Of a stretch of DNA of 64,000 nt, positions 43,373 through 52,471 are shown piece by piece. Where the stretch lies: assembly GCA_002337455.1 (NCBI GenBank), contig DDGC01000023.1:1-64000 (forward strand). The letters are read 5' to 3'. This DNA is from Rhizobiales bacterium UBA1912 (GTDB lineage: Bacteria; Pseudomonadota; Alphaproteobacteria; Rhizobiales; Devosiaceae). A model generated the notes under the pieces. It did not search any database. It was not told the origin of the DNA and saw nothing but the letters and a program-made list of their open reading frames with translations. How positions within the stretch are numbered: position 1 is the first letter of the stretch; the number at the start of each line of letters is the position of its first letter. Both the position numbers and the translations under genes were made by a program.

Positions 43373-44056
43373 CTAGGGCTGGATGCGGGAAATCCTGCGG
43401 TCGATGCTCATGGTTATGGCGAGGGTCAGGAACGCGAAGACCAGCATGGCGAAGGCGATGAAATGGGCTTCGGTCCAGCGCAGCTGTTCGACGTAATCGA
43501 AAATGGCGATCGAGAGCACTTTGGTGCGGCCCGGGATGTTGCCGCCGATCATCATGACGACGCCGAATTCGCCCACCGTGTGGGCAAAGCCGAGCACCAT
43601 GGCCGTGACGTAGCCGGGACGGGCCAGGGGCATTGCGACGCGGAGGAAGGTCTGGACCGGGCTCGCGCCCAGCGTGTGGGCGGCTTCGATGGGATCATCG
43701 CCGATGGCGATGAAGGCGTTGCGCAGGGGCTGGACGACAAAGGGCAGTGAATAAAATACCGACCCGATGACGAGGCCCGGAAAGCTGAAGGCCAGCGTTC
43801 TGGCGCCCCAAAGACCGGCCAGCCACCCGCCCGGCCCGTTGGCGCCGAGAAAGATCAGCATGTAAAAGCCGATGACAGTGGGCGGCAGCACCAGCGGCAG
43901 GGCGACCAGCGCGTTGACGATGACTGTCCAGCGCGATCGCGAGCGGGCCAGCCACCATGCGATTGGCGTTCCCACGATCAGCAGGACAAGCGTGGTGACC
44001 GCGGCGAGCGAGAGCGTGAGTTGGACTGCGGGCCAGATGTCGAGGAAGAGCGTCAC
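43373..44056 (-). CDS. modB: Molybdate ABC transporter permease
   Basis: A 227-residue membrane protein. It has the N-terminal LTLSLAAVTTLVLLIVGTPIAWWLARS, LPLVLPPTVIGFYML, the EAA loop EAAHTLGASPVQTFLRVAMPLARPG and GEFGVVMMIGGNIPGRTKVLSIAIFDYVE, all typical of ModB. It overlaps the modA stop by four bases. No modC follows: the next gene is the converging MFS transporter, so the ATPase must come from elsewhere. Confidence 0.92.
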   Translation of the reverse strand: MTLFLDIWPAVQLTLSLAAVTTLVLLIVGTPIAWWLARSRSRWTVIVNALVALPLVLPPTVIGFYMLIFLGANGPGGWLAGLWGARTLAFSFPGLVIGSVFYSLPFVVQPLRNAFIAIGDDPIEAAHTLGASPVQTFLRVAMPLARPGYVTAMVLGFAHTVGEFGVVMMIGGNIPGRTKVLSIAIFDYVEQLRWTEAHFIAFAMLVFAFLTLAITMSIDRRISRIQP

Positions 44057-44787
44057 CTGGCGGGAAACCCATAGCCATAGGATTCGATGATGGCGCGGGC
44101 GGTGTCGCTGGCGAGGAAATCGAGGAAGGCGGCGGCCGTTTGGTTGTCCGCGTTGAGCAACACTGCATCCTGGGTGATGGGGGCGTAGAGGTCTTCATTC
44201 ACCACCCAGCGCGAGCCATCTTCGCGGTCGGCCACTTGCGAGAGCGCGACGAAGCCGAGTTCGGCATTGGCGGTATCGACGAACTGGTAGGCCTGGGAGA
44301 TGTTTTGCCCGATGACCAATCTGCCGGCGAGCGCATCGGTGAGGCCCAGGGTGTCGATCACTTCCACTGCAGCCGCGCCATAGGGGGCGGCGGCGGGTTC
44401 GGCGATGGCGAGGTGGGTGAAATCGGCTTCGAGGCTTTCGGGGCCAGTGACGCGGTCGGGGTCGGTGGAAAACAGCACCAGCTTGCCGACCGCGTAGGTG
44501 AAGTCGCTGCCTTCGATGGCGAAGCCCTCGTCCAGCAGCCGGGTGGGCGTGGCCGCGTCGGCCGAGAAGAAGGCATCGAACGGGGCGCCCTGGGTGATCT
44601 GGGCGTAAAGCTGACCGGTGGCGCCGAAGGAAAAGGCTACCTCGCTGCCGGTTTTAGCCGTGAATGCGGCGCCAAGGTCTTGCGCGGCTGCGGTGAAATT
44701 GGCGGCCACGGCGATCTGGGCGTCCTGTGCGGCGGCAGGGCTGGAAACAGCAATGATCGCAAGTACGACGGCGGGGAGGCGGAACAT
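44053..44787 (-). CDS. modA: Molybdate ABC transporter substrate-binding protein
   Basis: A 244-residue periplasmic protein with signal peptide MFRLPAVVLAIIAVSSPAAAQ and the ModA features IAVAANFTAAAQDLGAAF, FSFGATGQLYAQITQGAPFDAFFSADA and AEPAAAPYGAAAVEVI. ATG 44787 was chosen because it gives a proper signal peptide. A molybdenum-box-like palindrome lies eight bases upstream (44795-44820), so expression is probably repressed by ModE with molybdate. Confidence 0.92.
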   Translation of the reverse strand: MFRLPAVVLAIIAVSSPAAAQDAQIAVAANFTAAAQDLGAAFTAKTGSEVAFSFGATGQLYAQITQGAPFDAFFSADAATPTRLLDEGFAIEGSDFTYAVGKLVLFSTDPDRVTGPESLEADFTHLAIAEPAAAPYGAAAVEVIDTLGLTDALAGRLVIGQNISQAYQFVDTANAELGFVALSQVADREDGSRWVVNEDLYAPITQDAVLLNADNQTAAAFLDFLASDTARAIIESYGYGFPAR

Positions 44788-44794
44788 TACGTCC

Positions 44795-44820
44795 TCGATA
44801 TGTTCAAAAAAACATATCGA
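44795..44820. promoter_or_regulatory. ModE-box-like palindrome
   Basis: TCGATATGTT and AACATATCGA form a perfect ten-base inverted repeat around a six-base spacer. The pattern resembles Mo-boxes (TCGnTATnT ... AnATAnCGA). It lies between modE and modA, directly before the modA start. Confidence 0.8.
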
Positions 44821-44854
44821 CTTTCTGGCACGAAGGATGTGCGAAAGGCAAATG

Positions 44855-45229
44855 CTATGTTTTGGGTGGTGGTCGTTTGGTGAGGGCGCGCAGGGCTTCG
44901 ACATCGGGTGCGATGGCGGCCCGGGCCTTTTGCTCCATGGCGCGGTAGCGGGCGAGGATTTCGCGGCCGGTTGCGGTCAGGTGCGCGCCGCCCTGTGCCG
45001 TGCCGCCGCGGCTCGTTTCGACCAGGGGTGCGCCTGCGCCCTCGTTGAGCGCCTGAACGAGGCTCCAGGCGCGCTTGTAGCTCATGGCCATGGCTTTACC
45101 GGCGGCGCTGATCGAGCCGGTCTTTTCGATGCCCTCGAGCAGATCGGCGCGGCCCGGCCCGATGTAGAAATTTTCATCGAGCACGACCCGCAGATGGCCA
45201 AGGCCGGACGCGGGAACGGGCCTTTTCAT
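44855..45229 (-). CDS. modE: ModE-type regulator, DNA-binding domain only
   Basis: A 124-residue protein equal to the N-terminal winged helix of ModE: GPGRADLLEGIEKTGSISAAGKAMAMSYKRAWSLVQALNE and the wing LVETSRGGTAQGGAHLTATGREIL. The C-terminal molybdate-binding (MOP) domains of E. coli ModE are absent, so it must sense molybdate differently or act with another partner. Its ATG directly abuts the eda stop, and the gene is followed by the Mo-box and modA. Confidence 0.87.
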   Translation of the reverse strand: MKRPVPASGLGHLRVVLDENFYIGPGRADLLEGIEKTGSISAAGKAMAMSYKRAWSLVQALNEGAGAPLVETSRGGTAQGGAHLTATGREILARYRAMEQKARAAIAPDVEALRALTKRPPPKT

Positions 45230-45865
45230 TCAGGCAGCGAGGTCGGCCGCTTGACGGGCGAGGGTTTCGATCCTGTCGAAATCGCCAGCGGCGATGGCAT
45301 CGGCGGGAATGACCCACGAGCCGCCCACGCAGATGACGTTGGAAAGCCCGAGATAGATTTTCGCCTTTTCGATATCGATGCCGCCGGTGGGACAGAAGGT
45401 GATATCGGGCAGGGGCGAGGCAAATGCCTTAAGGACCGGGGCGCCGCCCATGGCTTCGGCGGGGAAGAACTTGAGATAGCTATAGCCCATCAGTGAGGCG
45501 GCCATCGCCTCGGTGGGCGACGCAATACCGGGCAGGAGCGGGATCGAGATGTCTTCGGCGGCTTCGAGCAGGGCGAGGGGCGCGCCGGGGGAAACCATGA
45601 ACTGGCAGCCCGCGTCGCGCGAAGCCTTCATATCCTTTTTGCGGCGCACGGTGCCCGAGCCGACGACGGCGCCTTCGACCTTGGCCATTTCTTCCATGAC
45701 CTTGAGGGCATTGGGGGTGCGCAGGGTAATTTCGAGATTGGGCAATCCGCCGGCCACCAATGCCTCGGCGAGATTGCGGGCCGTCGAGACGTCATCATGG
45801 ATGATGACCGGCACCACGGGCGCCGCGGAAAGAATGGATTTGAGCTTTGCTGCGTCCTGGGCCAT
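45230..45865 (-). CDS. eda: KDPG/KHG aldolase
   Basis: A 211-residue class I aldolase. Catalytic Glu lies in LEITLRTPNAL, phosphate/carboxylate contacts in VGSGTV and FMVSPGAP, and the Schiff-base Lys in YLKFFPAEAMGG. The C-terminal FCPTGGI loop binds phosphate. It splits KDPG into pyruvate and glyceraldehyde-3-phosphate in the Entner-Doudoroff route. It is placed immediately ahead of modE, which is an unusual partner. It diverges from nadA. Confidence 0.92.
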   Translation of the reverse strand: MAQDAAKLKSILSAAPVVPVIIHDDVSTARNLAEALVAGGLPNLEITLRTPNALKVMEEMAKVEGAVVGSGTVRRKKDMKASRDAGCQFMVSPGAPLALLEAAEDISIPLLPGIASPTEAMAASLMGYSYLKFFPAEAMGGAPVLKAFASPLPDITFCPTGGIDIEKAKIYLGLSNVICVGGSWVIPADAIAAGDFDRIETLARQAADLAA

Positions 45866-45896
45866 GACGATCTCCAACCAAAGTCGTATGCGATAT

Positions 45897-45912
45897 CCGT
45901 GCTCTAGCACGG
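45897..45912. promoter_or_regulatory. Palindrome in the eda/nadA divergent region
   Basis: CCGTGCT-CT-AGCACGG is a perfect seven-base inverted repeat 32 bases upstream of eda and 87 bases upstream of nadA. It may be an operator for either gene; the regulator is not identified. Confidence 0.4.
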
Positions 45913-45998
45913 GCTTTATTGAATTGGGAACGAAAACTCCCTAAGTGAACTCCGCGGGTCGCTTGCGGCCATGTCGATGCAGGCGGGGGAGCCCGAAC

Positions 45999-47066
45999 AT
46001 GATCCAGCAGATCAACGCCCTGACACCGATCGAGGAGGCGCGCGCCGTTCTGGCCGCCGATTTCGATCTCAAGTTTTCCGACGCGATCGAGAAGGAAACG
46101 CGGCCGGTCTTTGAAAAGGTCAGGGACCGGATACCCGAAATCGAATGGCCGTTCCTGGCGCCGCTGATCTTTCAGATCAACCAGCTCAAGCGCGAAAAGA
46201 ACGCTGTGATCCTGGCGCACAACTACCAGACGCCGCAGATCTTTTACGGCGTTGCCGATATCGTGGGCGATAGTTTGCAACTGGCCATCGAGGCAACCAA
46301 GGTCGAGGCCGAAACGATCGTGCAGTGCGGCGTGCATTTCATGGCCGAGACGTCAAAGCTGCTCAATCCCACAAAGCGCGTCCTGATCCCCGACAGCCGG
46401 GCGGGCTGCTCGCTGGCGTCCTCGATCACCGCGGAAGACGTTCTGGCCATGCGGGCGCAATATCCCGGCGTTCCGGTGGTGACGTACGTCAACTCATCGG
46501 CTGCGGTGAAAGCTGTGACCGATGTGTGCTGCACATCCTCGAACGCTCTGGCAATCGTTGAAGCCGTCGAGGGCGACACTGTGATGATGATCCCTGACCA
46601 GTATCTGGCGCAGAACACAGCAAAAAAGACCAAGAAGAAGATCGTCACCTGGGCGGGTGCCTGCGAAGTGCACGAGACCTTTACCGCCGACGATATCGCC
46701 GAATTGCGGGCCGCCTATCCGGGCGCCAAGATCATCGCCCATCCCGAATGTCCGCCCGAAGTGATCGATGTTGTCGATTTTGCCGGGTCGACGTCGAGCA
46801 TGATCGATTGGGTCAAGACCGAAAAGCCCCCCAAGGTGGTGATGGTCACCGAGTGCTCGATGAGCGACAACGTGGCGGCGGAAACCGAGGGCGTGGCGTT
46901 TTTGCGCGGCTGCAACATCTGCCCGCACATGAAGCGCATCAACCTCGAGAATATCCTTTGGAGCCTGCATACGGGCACCGAGGAAGTGACGATTGCCGAG
47001 GAACTGATGGCGCCGGCGCGGGCGGCGGTCGAGCGGATGATCGAATATTCGCGACCCAAGAACTAG
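45999..47066 (+). CDS. nadA: Quinolinate synthase
   Basis: A 355-residue [4Fe-4S] enzyme. The three cluster cysteines lie in VQCGVHFMAE, VTECSMSDN and RGCNICPHMKRINLENI. Other conserved motifs are LAHNYQTPQI, PDSRAGCSLA and VTYVNSSAAVKA. It condenses iminoaspartate with dihydroxyacetone phosphate to quinolinate. GGGGGAG precedes ATG 45999. It forms a pair with nadB, 23 bases downstream. Confidence 0.95.
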   Translation: MIQQINALTPIEEARAVLAADFDLKFSDAIEKETRPVFEKVRDRIPEIEWPFLAPLIFQINQLKREKNAVILAHNYQTPQIFYGVADIVGDSLQLAIEATKVEAETIVQCGVHFMAETSKLLNPTKRVLIPDSRAGCSLASSITAEDVLAMRAQYPGVPVVTYVNSSAAVKAVTDVCCTSSNALAIVEAVEGDTVMMIPDQYLAQNTAKKTKKKIVTWAGACEVHETFTADDIAELRAAYPGAKIIAHPECPPEVIDVVDFAGSTSSMIDWVKTEKPPKVVMVTECSMSDNVAAETEGVAFLRGCNICPHMKRINLENILWSLHTGTEEVTIAEELMAPARAAVERMIEYSRPKN

Positions 47067-47089
47067 CGCGGGGCTCGGGGGAACGGAGC

Positions 47090-48679
47090 TTGGACATTTT
47101 CGACAACGTCTTTAACGCCGAAGGCGTGGTGATTGTGGGGGCGGGGCTGGCGGGGCTGTTTTGTGCGCTCAAGCTGGCGCCGCGGCCGGTGACCGTGCTT
47201 TCGCCCATGCCGCTGGGTTCGGGGGCGTCTTCGTCCTGGGCGCAGGGCGGGGTGGCCGCGGCGGTCGGTGAGGGCGACAGTGCAAAGGCCCATGCGGCGG
47301 ATACCGAAATGGCCGGAGCGGGGATCGTCGATCACGGGGTTGCGGAATCGGTGACCAGTGAAGCTGCGGCGCGGATCGATGATCTGGCGAGCTGGGGCAC
47401 GCCGTTCGACCGCGACGCTTTGGGGCAGTTCATCTTATCGCGCGAAGCTGCACATTCGGCCAATCGGGTGGTGCGGGTTTCGGGCGACCGGGCCGGGCAC
47501 GCCATCATGCAGGCGATCATCGCCAAGGTGCGCGCCACGCCTTCGATCCGGGTGGTCGAGGGAATTACCGCTGTCGATCTGGCCCATGCCGAGGGGCGGA
47601 TCGTTGGGGTGTTCTGCCGCCGGTTGGGCGACCGCTATGTCGAGCCGGTGTTTATCCGGGCGCGGGCCACGGTTCTGGCGGCGGGCGGACTGGGCGGGCT
47701 TTATGCGGTGACCACCAATCCGCCTTCGGTGCGCGGGCACGCCATGGGCATGGCCGCGCGGGCCGGGGCGGTGATCGCCGATCCCGAATTCGTGCAGTTC
47801 CACCCCACGGCAATTTTGACCGGGCGCGATCCGGCGCCGCTGGCGACCGAGGCGCTGCGCGGGGAAGGGGCGATCCTCGTCAACGATCTCGGCGAGCGGT
47901 TTATGACCGACATCCACCCCGATGCCGAACTGGCGCCGCGCGATATCGTGGCACGGGCCAATTACCGGCAGATCAAGGCTGGGCGGGCAGTGTTTCTCGA
48001 TACGCGCGCGGCGCTGGGGGAAAAGATTCTCACGGCTTACCCGACGGTCGCGCAATATTGCCAAATGGCCGGGATCGATCCGGTTGCCGATCCGATCCCG
48101 GTGACCCCGGCGGCCCATTATCATATGGGTGGGGTGAAGGTTGACGAGGACGGGCGATCCTCGCTTCCCGGGCTCTGGGTGTGCGGGGAGGCGTCGTGCA
48201 CGGGGTTGCACGGAGCGAACCGGCTGGCCTCCAACTCGCTGCTCGAAGCTATCGTTTATGGCGCGCGGATAGCCGAGGACATTTCCGGGCTTGAGCCTTT
48301 GCGCTCGGTGCTGCCCCCTTTTGATGGCATTGCCTGGGACGCGGAAAAAGGGGCCGAGGCCGAAGTGGTGCTTCGCAACCTCAAGGCTGTCAAGGATCTG
48401 CGGGCCATCATGAGCAACGATGTTGGTGTGGAGCGCGATGCCGAAGGGCTCAGGCGCGCCCTGCGCGGGCTTTTGGAGCTTGAGGATACGGCGCTCGAAG
48501 TGACCCGCGCCTATCTCAACATGATAACGTCGGCGACACTGGTCGCCGCGGCCGCCCTAAAGCGCACGGAAAGCCGGGGCGGTCATTTCCGTACCGATTT
48601 TCCGCAAACCAGCGACGCCTGGCAGGTGCATACGGAAATGACGCTGGGCGAAGCGCGGGCGATCCGGGCTGGAGCCTAA
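47090..48679 (+). CDS. nadB: L-aspartate oxidase
   Basis: A 529-residue flavoprotein of the succinate-dehydrogenase/fumarate-reductase family. It has the FAD motif VVIVGAGLAGLFCALKL, GSGASSSWAQGGVAAAV, EFVQFHPTA, RGEGAILVNDLGERFM, HYHMGGVKVDEDGRSSLPGLWVCGEASCTGLHGANRLASNSLLEA. It makes iminoaspartate for NadA. The start is taken as TTG 47090 (GGAGC just before it) because no ATG lies upstream of the FAD motif in frame near the nadA stop; GTG codons near 47125 are possible. nadC is not present downstream. Confidence 0.93.
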   Translation: MDIFDNVFNAEGVVIVGAGLAGLFCALKLAPRPVTVLSPMPLGSGASSSWAQGGVAAAVGEGDSAKAHAADTEMAGAGIVDHGVAESVTSEAAARIDDLASWGTPFDRDALGQFILSREAAHSANRVVRVSGDRAGHAIMQAIIAKVRATPSIRVVEGITAVDLAHAEGRIVGVFCRRLGDRYVEPVFIRARATVLAAGGLGGLYAVTTNPPSVRGHAMGMAARAGAVIADPEFVQFHPTAILTGRDPAPLATEALRGEGAILVNDLGERFMTDIHPDAELAPRDIVARANYRQIKAGRAVFLDTRAALGEKILTAYPTVAQYCQMAGIDPVADPIPVTPAAHYHMGGVKVDEDGRSSLPGLWVCGEASCTGLHGANRLASNSLLEAIVYGARIAEDISGLEPLRSVLPPFDGIAWDAEKGAEAEVVLRNLKAVKDLRAIMSNDVGVERDAEGLRRALRGLLELEDTALEVTRAYLNMITSATLVAAAALKRTESRGGHFRTDFPQTSDAWQVHTEMTLGEARAIRAGA

Positions 48680-48682
48680 AGC

Positions 48683-48958
48683 TCAGGCGGGGCGGGCGTA
48701 GCGCTGGCTTGCCTTCTCGCGTGCTTTGGCGGCAACGATTTCGCGGTTTTTAGGCGGCGCCTTTGTGTCCATGGCTGCCAGAAGTTTGCGCACGGATTTT
48801 TCGATCTCTTCCACAGCGTCATGGAACGCGGCTTCGTTGACCTGCGAGGGCCGTGTCGTCCCTGAGATCTTGCGCACGAACTGCAGGGCGGCGTCGTGAA
48901 TCTCGTTGCGAGTGGCTGGCGGTTCGAAGTTGAACAGCGGCTTGATGTTGCGGCACAT
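48683..48958 (-). CDS. DUF2277 family protein
   Basis: A 91-residue protein starting MCRNIKPLFNFEPPATRNEI, the diagnostic N-terminus of DUF2277, then LQFVRKISGTTRPSQVNEAAFHDAV and a Lys/Ala-rich tail. Function is unknown. ATG 48958 has GGAG (CTTCGCTGAAGG region reversed) a few bases upstream. It converges on nadB with three bases between stops. Confidence 0.9.
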   Translation of the reverse strand: MCRNIKPLFNFEPPATRNEIHDAALQFVRKISGTTRPSQVNEAAFHDAVEEIEKSVRKLLAAMDTKAPPKNREIVAAKAREKASQRYARPA

Positions 48959-49154
48959 GGGGCTCTCCTTCGCTGAAGGTCCAGTGTGGCACCGGGCCTG
49001 GGGCGATGCAACGCACGGCGCCAAGCGTTATCTGATGGTCGTTGTTGAGGTTGAGAGTAGAGGGGCTTTCGACCCCATTGCGGCTCGGCCCTGGCGGCTG
49101 CCAAAATTGGCCATGGGCGGCGCCACTGCCGCATGGCCACTTCACAATGGCAGA

Positions 49155-49865
49155 CTAAAGAAACGTCACTTCGCCCGTGGCAATTTCGTAAACGCCTGCG
49201 ACCGCACCAAGCGTGCCGGCAGCGGCGGCTCCAGACAGGATTGGGCCTTCGGACAGCGCTCGTGCGGCGTTGAGCCTGGCATTCTGGGCGGTGGCGGCGG
49301 CCAGAAGATCGTCCGGCGCATCGCCCATCACATCATAGACCGCCGGGCGAATGGCGTTGACGAGGCTGGGCAGATGGCCCGGCGGCAATTCACTGTCGGC
49401 AATCGACTTGATCGTCGCATCCACGGCACCGCATGCGGTGTGTCCGAGAACGACTATGGTCTTGATACCCAGCACGGCCACACCGTATTCAAGCGTCGCC
49501 AGGCCCTCTTCGCTGATAAAATTGCCGGCTACGCGCACGACAAACAGTTCTCCCGGACCCTGATCGAAAATCAACTCCGGGGCCACGCGAGAATCTGAAC
49601 AGCTGACAATGGCGGCAAAAGGCTGTTGCCCCTCGGCCCGGCTGGCACGCTCCAGCGAGTGGTCTGTATTGATGGCTGCATTGGCAACATAGCGCGCATT
49701 GCCATCGACCAGACGCTGCAGCGCCTCTTCTGGTGAAACTGGGGCAACCGCACTGGCCTCTTGGGCGAAAGCCTGTGTGACCAGCGGGGCTGTTAGCGAC
49801 AAAGCCAAGCCCCCTGCGATCAATCCTCGACGAGTCATGCTTGTAGATTTGCAATCTTCACACAT
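49155..49865 (-). CDS. Secreted beta-class carbonic anhydrase
   Basis: A 236-residue protein. An N-terminal MCEDC and a Tat-like signal (MTRRGLIAGGLALSLTAPLVTQAFAQ) precede the mature enzyme. Zinc ligands are Cys and Asp in VSCSDSRVAPE, and His and Cys in LGHTACGAVDA, the complete beta-CA set. It interconverts CO2 and bicarbonate, here in the periplasm. The start at 49865 keeps the MCxxC element seen in exported relatives; ATG 49838 is possible. The upstream region is AT-rich compared with the rest. Confidence 0.9.
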   Translation of the reverse strand: MCEDCKSTSMTRRGLIAGGLALSLTAPLVTQAFAQEASAVAPVSPEEALQRLVDGNARYVANAAINTDHSLERASRAEGQQPFAAIVSCSDSRVAPELIFDQGPGELFVVRVAGNFISEEGLATLEYGVAVLGIKTIVVLGHTACGAVDATIKSIADSELPPGHLPSLVNAIRPAVYDVMGDAPDDLLAAATAQNARLNAARALSEGPILSGAAAAGTLGAVAGVYEIATGEVTFL

Positions 49866-49945
49866 ACATTTTTCCCAGTTTTACATAGAAGTATTCGGCT
49901 GAAGCAAAAAATTTGATTTCAAAAAGTAACGTTGAATAACTGCGC

Positions 49946-51160
49946 CTAAACAACATACTGCATATATAGATGTTCCATTACCTCGCCCGCGGCAGCATTG
50001 GCCTCTGCGCCCGGAAAATTCGTTGTGACGACGATGGCAATGTCAGTTTCAGTATCGACGATAATCCTGGCCAGATTCATCGAATTGGATCCGTTATGGG
50101 TCAGCAGGGGCTTGCCGGCCCAGTCAAACGCCACGCTGCTCCAGCCCAACCCGTAGCCGCCCGTGCTCGGCGTGCCCGGCGGGGGATTTTCGCGCACGGG
50201 CGTTTGAACATGTACTGCCTGGATACGCTCCAGCGTCGCAGGGGTAACCAGTTGCGGACCGCGCCCGGCTTGCCCGGCGTTCCAGCCGGCCCATCTGGCA
50301 TAATCGAGAATGGACATATGGGCATTTCCCGCTGGCCCCATCACGGGAGGGATGTCAGCGGCGGGACCCCACAGCATGGCTGTGACTGAACCGTCCGCCT
50401 CGATGCGATGGCCGACGGCAGCGTCGATCAGCCCATAGGTGGACTGCGGGCCAAGCCCTGCGCTATCCATGCCAAGCGGCCAGAAAATGCGCTCGTACAT
50501 GAGCGTCTCCCAAGGAGTGCCGCTCACCTTTTCAATCATCATGCCGGCAATCAGGTAGCCAAAATTCGAGTACTGAAAGGGCGAGGGGGCCGGGATGACC
50601 ACTTCGTTGTGCTGCCAACTCGCGAGGACGTTGATGCGTTGCTGTACAGGGTTGTCGTCAAACACTGCATCGCTGAAATACAGGTCCATCATTTCCTCGG
50701 TGTCGCTCGGGATGCCGCTCGAGTGCGACAGCAATTGCTCCAGCGTGGCATTGGCCAGGCTCTGGCTCATCTCGGGGACGTCTTCACCCAGCACGTCGCC
50801 GACGCGCGAGTCCCAGGCCAGCCTGCCCTCCTCGACCAGCATTCCGGCCAAAGTCGCTGTCATCGACTTGGTGTTGGAGCCGATATGGAAGCGGTCACTG
50901 ATCGTGACAGGCAGAATTTGACCGTCAACGCGCGTTCCGGTCGCTGCAGCCGCCACCACAACGCCGTCTTTGACAACGGCGGCGGCCAACGCAGGTAGGC
51001 CGTACTCGGCTCGAACCCGATCCAGATAGTTATCCATGCTGGTGGCCTGGGCAGATGCCCCACCCGCCGACATCGCGACGACCACCCCGGCAACCATCAC
51101 CCCAAGGGCAACGCCGATGCAGCTGTTACGGAATTCTGATAGTGCGGGACTTCCAAGCAT
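49946..51160 (-). CDS. Serine hydrolase, beta-lactamase class C/penicillin-binding-protein-like
   Basis: A 404-residue exported protein. The signal region is IGVALGVMVAGVVVAMSAGGASAQ. Active-site motifs are SxxK as SNTK (in FHIGSNTKSMTATLAGML), YxN as YSNFGY, and HNG in LLTHNGSNSMNLARI. This is the EstB/AmpC-like family, including esterases and D-aminopeptidases. True beta-lactamase activity is doubtful because many family members are esterases. ATG 51160 is used. It follows the AraC gene on the same strand. Confidence 0.87.
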   Translation of the reverse strand: MLGSPALSEFRNSCIGVALGVMVAGVVVAMSAGGASAQATSMDNYLDRVRAEYGLPALAAAVVKDGVVVAAAATGTRVDGQILPVTISDRFHIGSNTKSMTATLAGMLVEEGRLAWDSRVGDVLGEDVPEMSQSLANATLEQLLSHSSGIPSDTEEMMDLYFSDAVFDDNPVQQRINVLASWQHNEVVIPAPSPFQYSNFGYLIAGMMIEKVSGTPWETLMYERIFWPLGMDSAGLGPQSTYGLIDAAVGHRIEADGSVTAMLWGPAADIPPVMGPAGNAHMSILDYARWAGWNAGQAGRGPQLVTPATLERIQAVHVQTPVRENPPPGTPSTGGYGLGWSSVAFDWAGKPLLTHNGSNSMNLARIIVDTETDIAIVVTTNFPGAEANAAAGEVMEHLYMQYVV

Positions 51161-51327
51161 GGCAGCAGCGTCTCCCCTAGATGAACGGTGGGGCCGATAA
51201 TGCGCTGGCGCCTCGATCCCCTCACCTCGACGCACGATACGCGACGGGCTTCCCGGTTACGCTAGGGTCGAAAAGACGGTGCTGCTATCCGGAATCCGCA
51301 AAAGTGACTTTAGAGCTGCATTGGGCG

Positions 51328-52341
51328 TCACATGCGCCTTGTCAGCGTCGCCCCCGGGGATTCCTCGAAAATCTGCTTGTAGTCGCCCGCGAAGCGGCCG
51401 AGATGCAGAAAACCGAATTGCATGGCAACCTGCGTCACTGTCGTGTCCTGGGGACCATTGGCGAGCAATGTTGCGCGGACCTGGTTTAGCCTGCAGCGAC
51501 GGAGATAGGCTTGCGGAGACATTCCGACATAGTCGTGAAAGGCATAGAGGAGCGCCCGCTCCGACACGGCCAGTGACATGCAGATGTCGACGACAGTAGG
51601 CACGACATGGCCGGCCAATTGCTCTTCGACAAAGTCGCGAGCCAACCGACACGTGCGCAAGGCGCGAGACCGGGCCGCCAGGGGCAGGGAAATTGTACCA
51701 TCGCCAGAGCCGGCGGCCGCGATACGCAACGCAGTCTGCAGGACAATGCCCTGCATGATTGTGGGGTCCAGCGTCTCGCCCCTTTTTGCAGCCGCTTCGG
51801 CGGTGCCAATACAGCAACCGAGAACTGTCTTGAGCTCAGCCAGTTGCGTTGACTGGAACTGGGACGCCCGTCGTGATGGGTGTTCCCACGCCCCTGGATT
51901 CAGCGCCTGGGCAGCGGCGACAAACTCTGACTGGGAAAAATTGACATAGGTGGTTTGCGTTCCTGCCGGCACGTGAATGTCGAATTCGGTTCGCTCCGGG
52001 ATGAAGAAAACACTGTCCGCACTATCAGACGCATGGTCAGAAAGCCGGAATGCCGGGTCCTGCGTGCAGTAGGAGACCGTACAAAAATCTGCGGGGGTGA
52101 TGCCCAGTTTCTGAACTGCTGCAAACTGATATTCCCGTACGATCTGCAGTCGCCCAAGGTCCAGGCTATCCATCTGCGACAGGCGTTTGCCACGGCTTAG
52201 TTGGTAGCACTCCATGACAACCCAAGGCTGCATTGCAGCCTGTGCTGCAGCACTCTCGATGGTCGTCGAGCGCAAATCGACCACAACCGCAGGTAAGGCG
52301 CCTTCTTTGGCAGTCGCGACCTCTTTTTGCGCATCCAGCAT
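51328..52341 (-). CDS. AraC-family transcriptional regulator
   Basis: A 337-residue regulator. The C-terminal domain (about residues 235-335) has two HTH motifs: VVDICMSLAVSERALLYAFHDYVGMSPQAYLRRCRLNQVRATLL and VTQVAMQFGFLHLGRFAGDYKQIFEESPGATL. The N-terminal part resembles AraC-binding-like domains (FSQSEFVAAAQ). It probably controls the neighbouring serine hydrolase or carbonic anhydrase genes, all on the same strand. Start ATG 52341 is tentative. Confidence 0.87.
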   Translation of the reverse strand: MLDAQKEVATAKEGALPAVVVDLRSTTIESAAAQAAMQPWVVMECYQLSRGKRLSQMDSLDLGRLQIVREYQFAAVQKLGITPADFCTVSYCTQDPAFRLSDHASDSADSVFFIPERTEFDIHVPAGTQTTYVNFSQSEFVAAAQALNPGAWEHPSRRASQFQSTQLAELKTVLGCCIGTAEAAAKRGETLDPTIMQGIVLQTALRIAAAGSGDGTISLPLAARSRALRTCRLARDFVEEQLAGHVVPTVVDICMSLAVSERALLYAFHDYVGMSPQAYLRRCRLNQVRATLLANGPQDTTVTQVAMQFGFLHLGRFAGDYKQIFEESPGATLTRRM

Positions 52342-52471
52342 TGTTGTCGTCTTCTCCCGCGCCGCTGCAACCGCATTGTGCCTGATACACCGGCTGGATG
52401 CGACCACAATTGGAACACGCGTCAGACGCAGGACCTGAGGCTATGCCACCCCGTTATCTTTGTGCCGGGGC

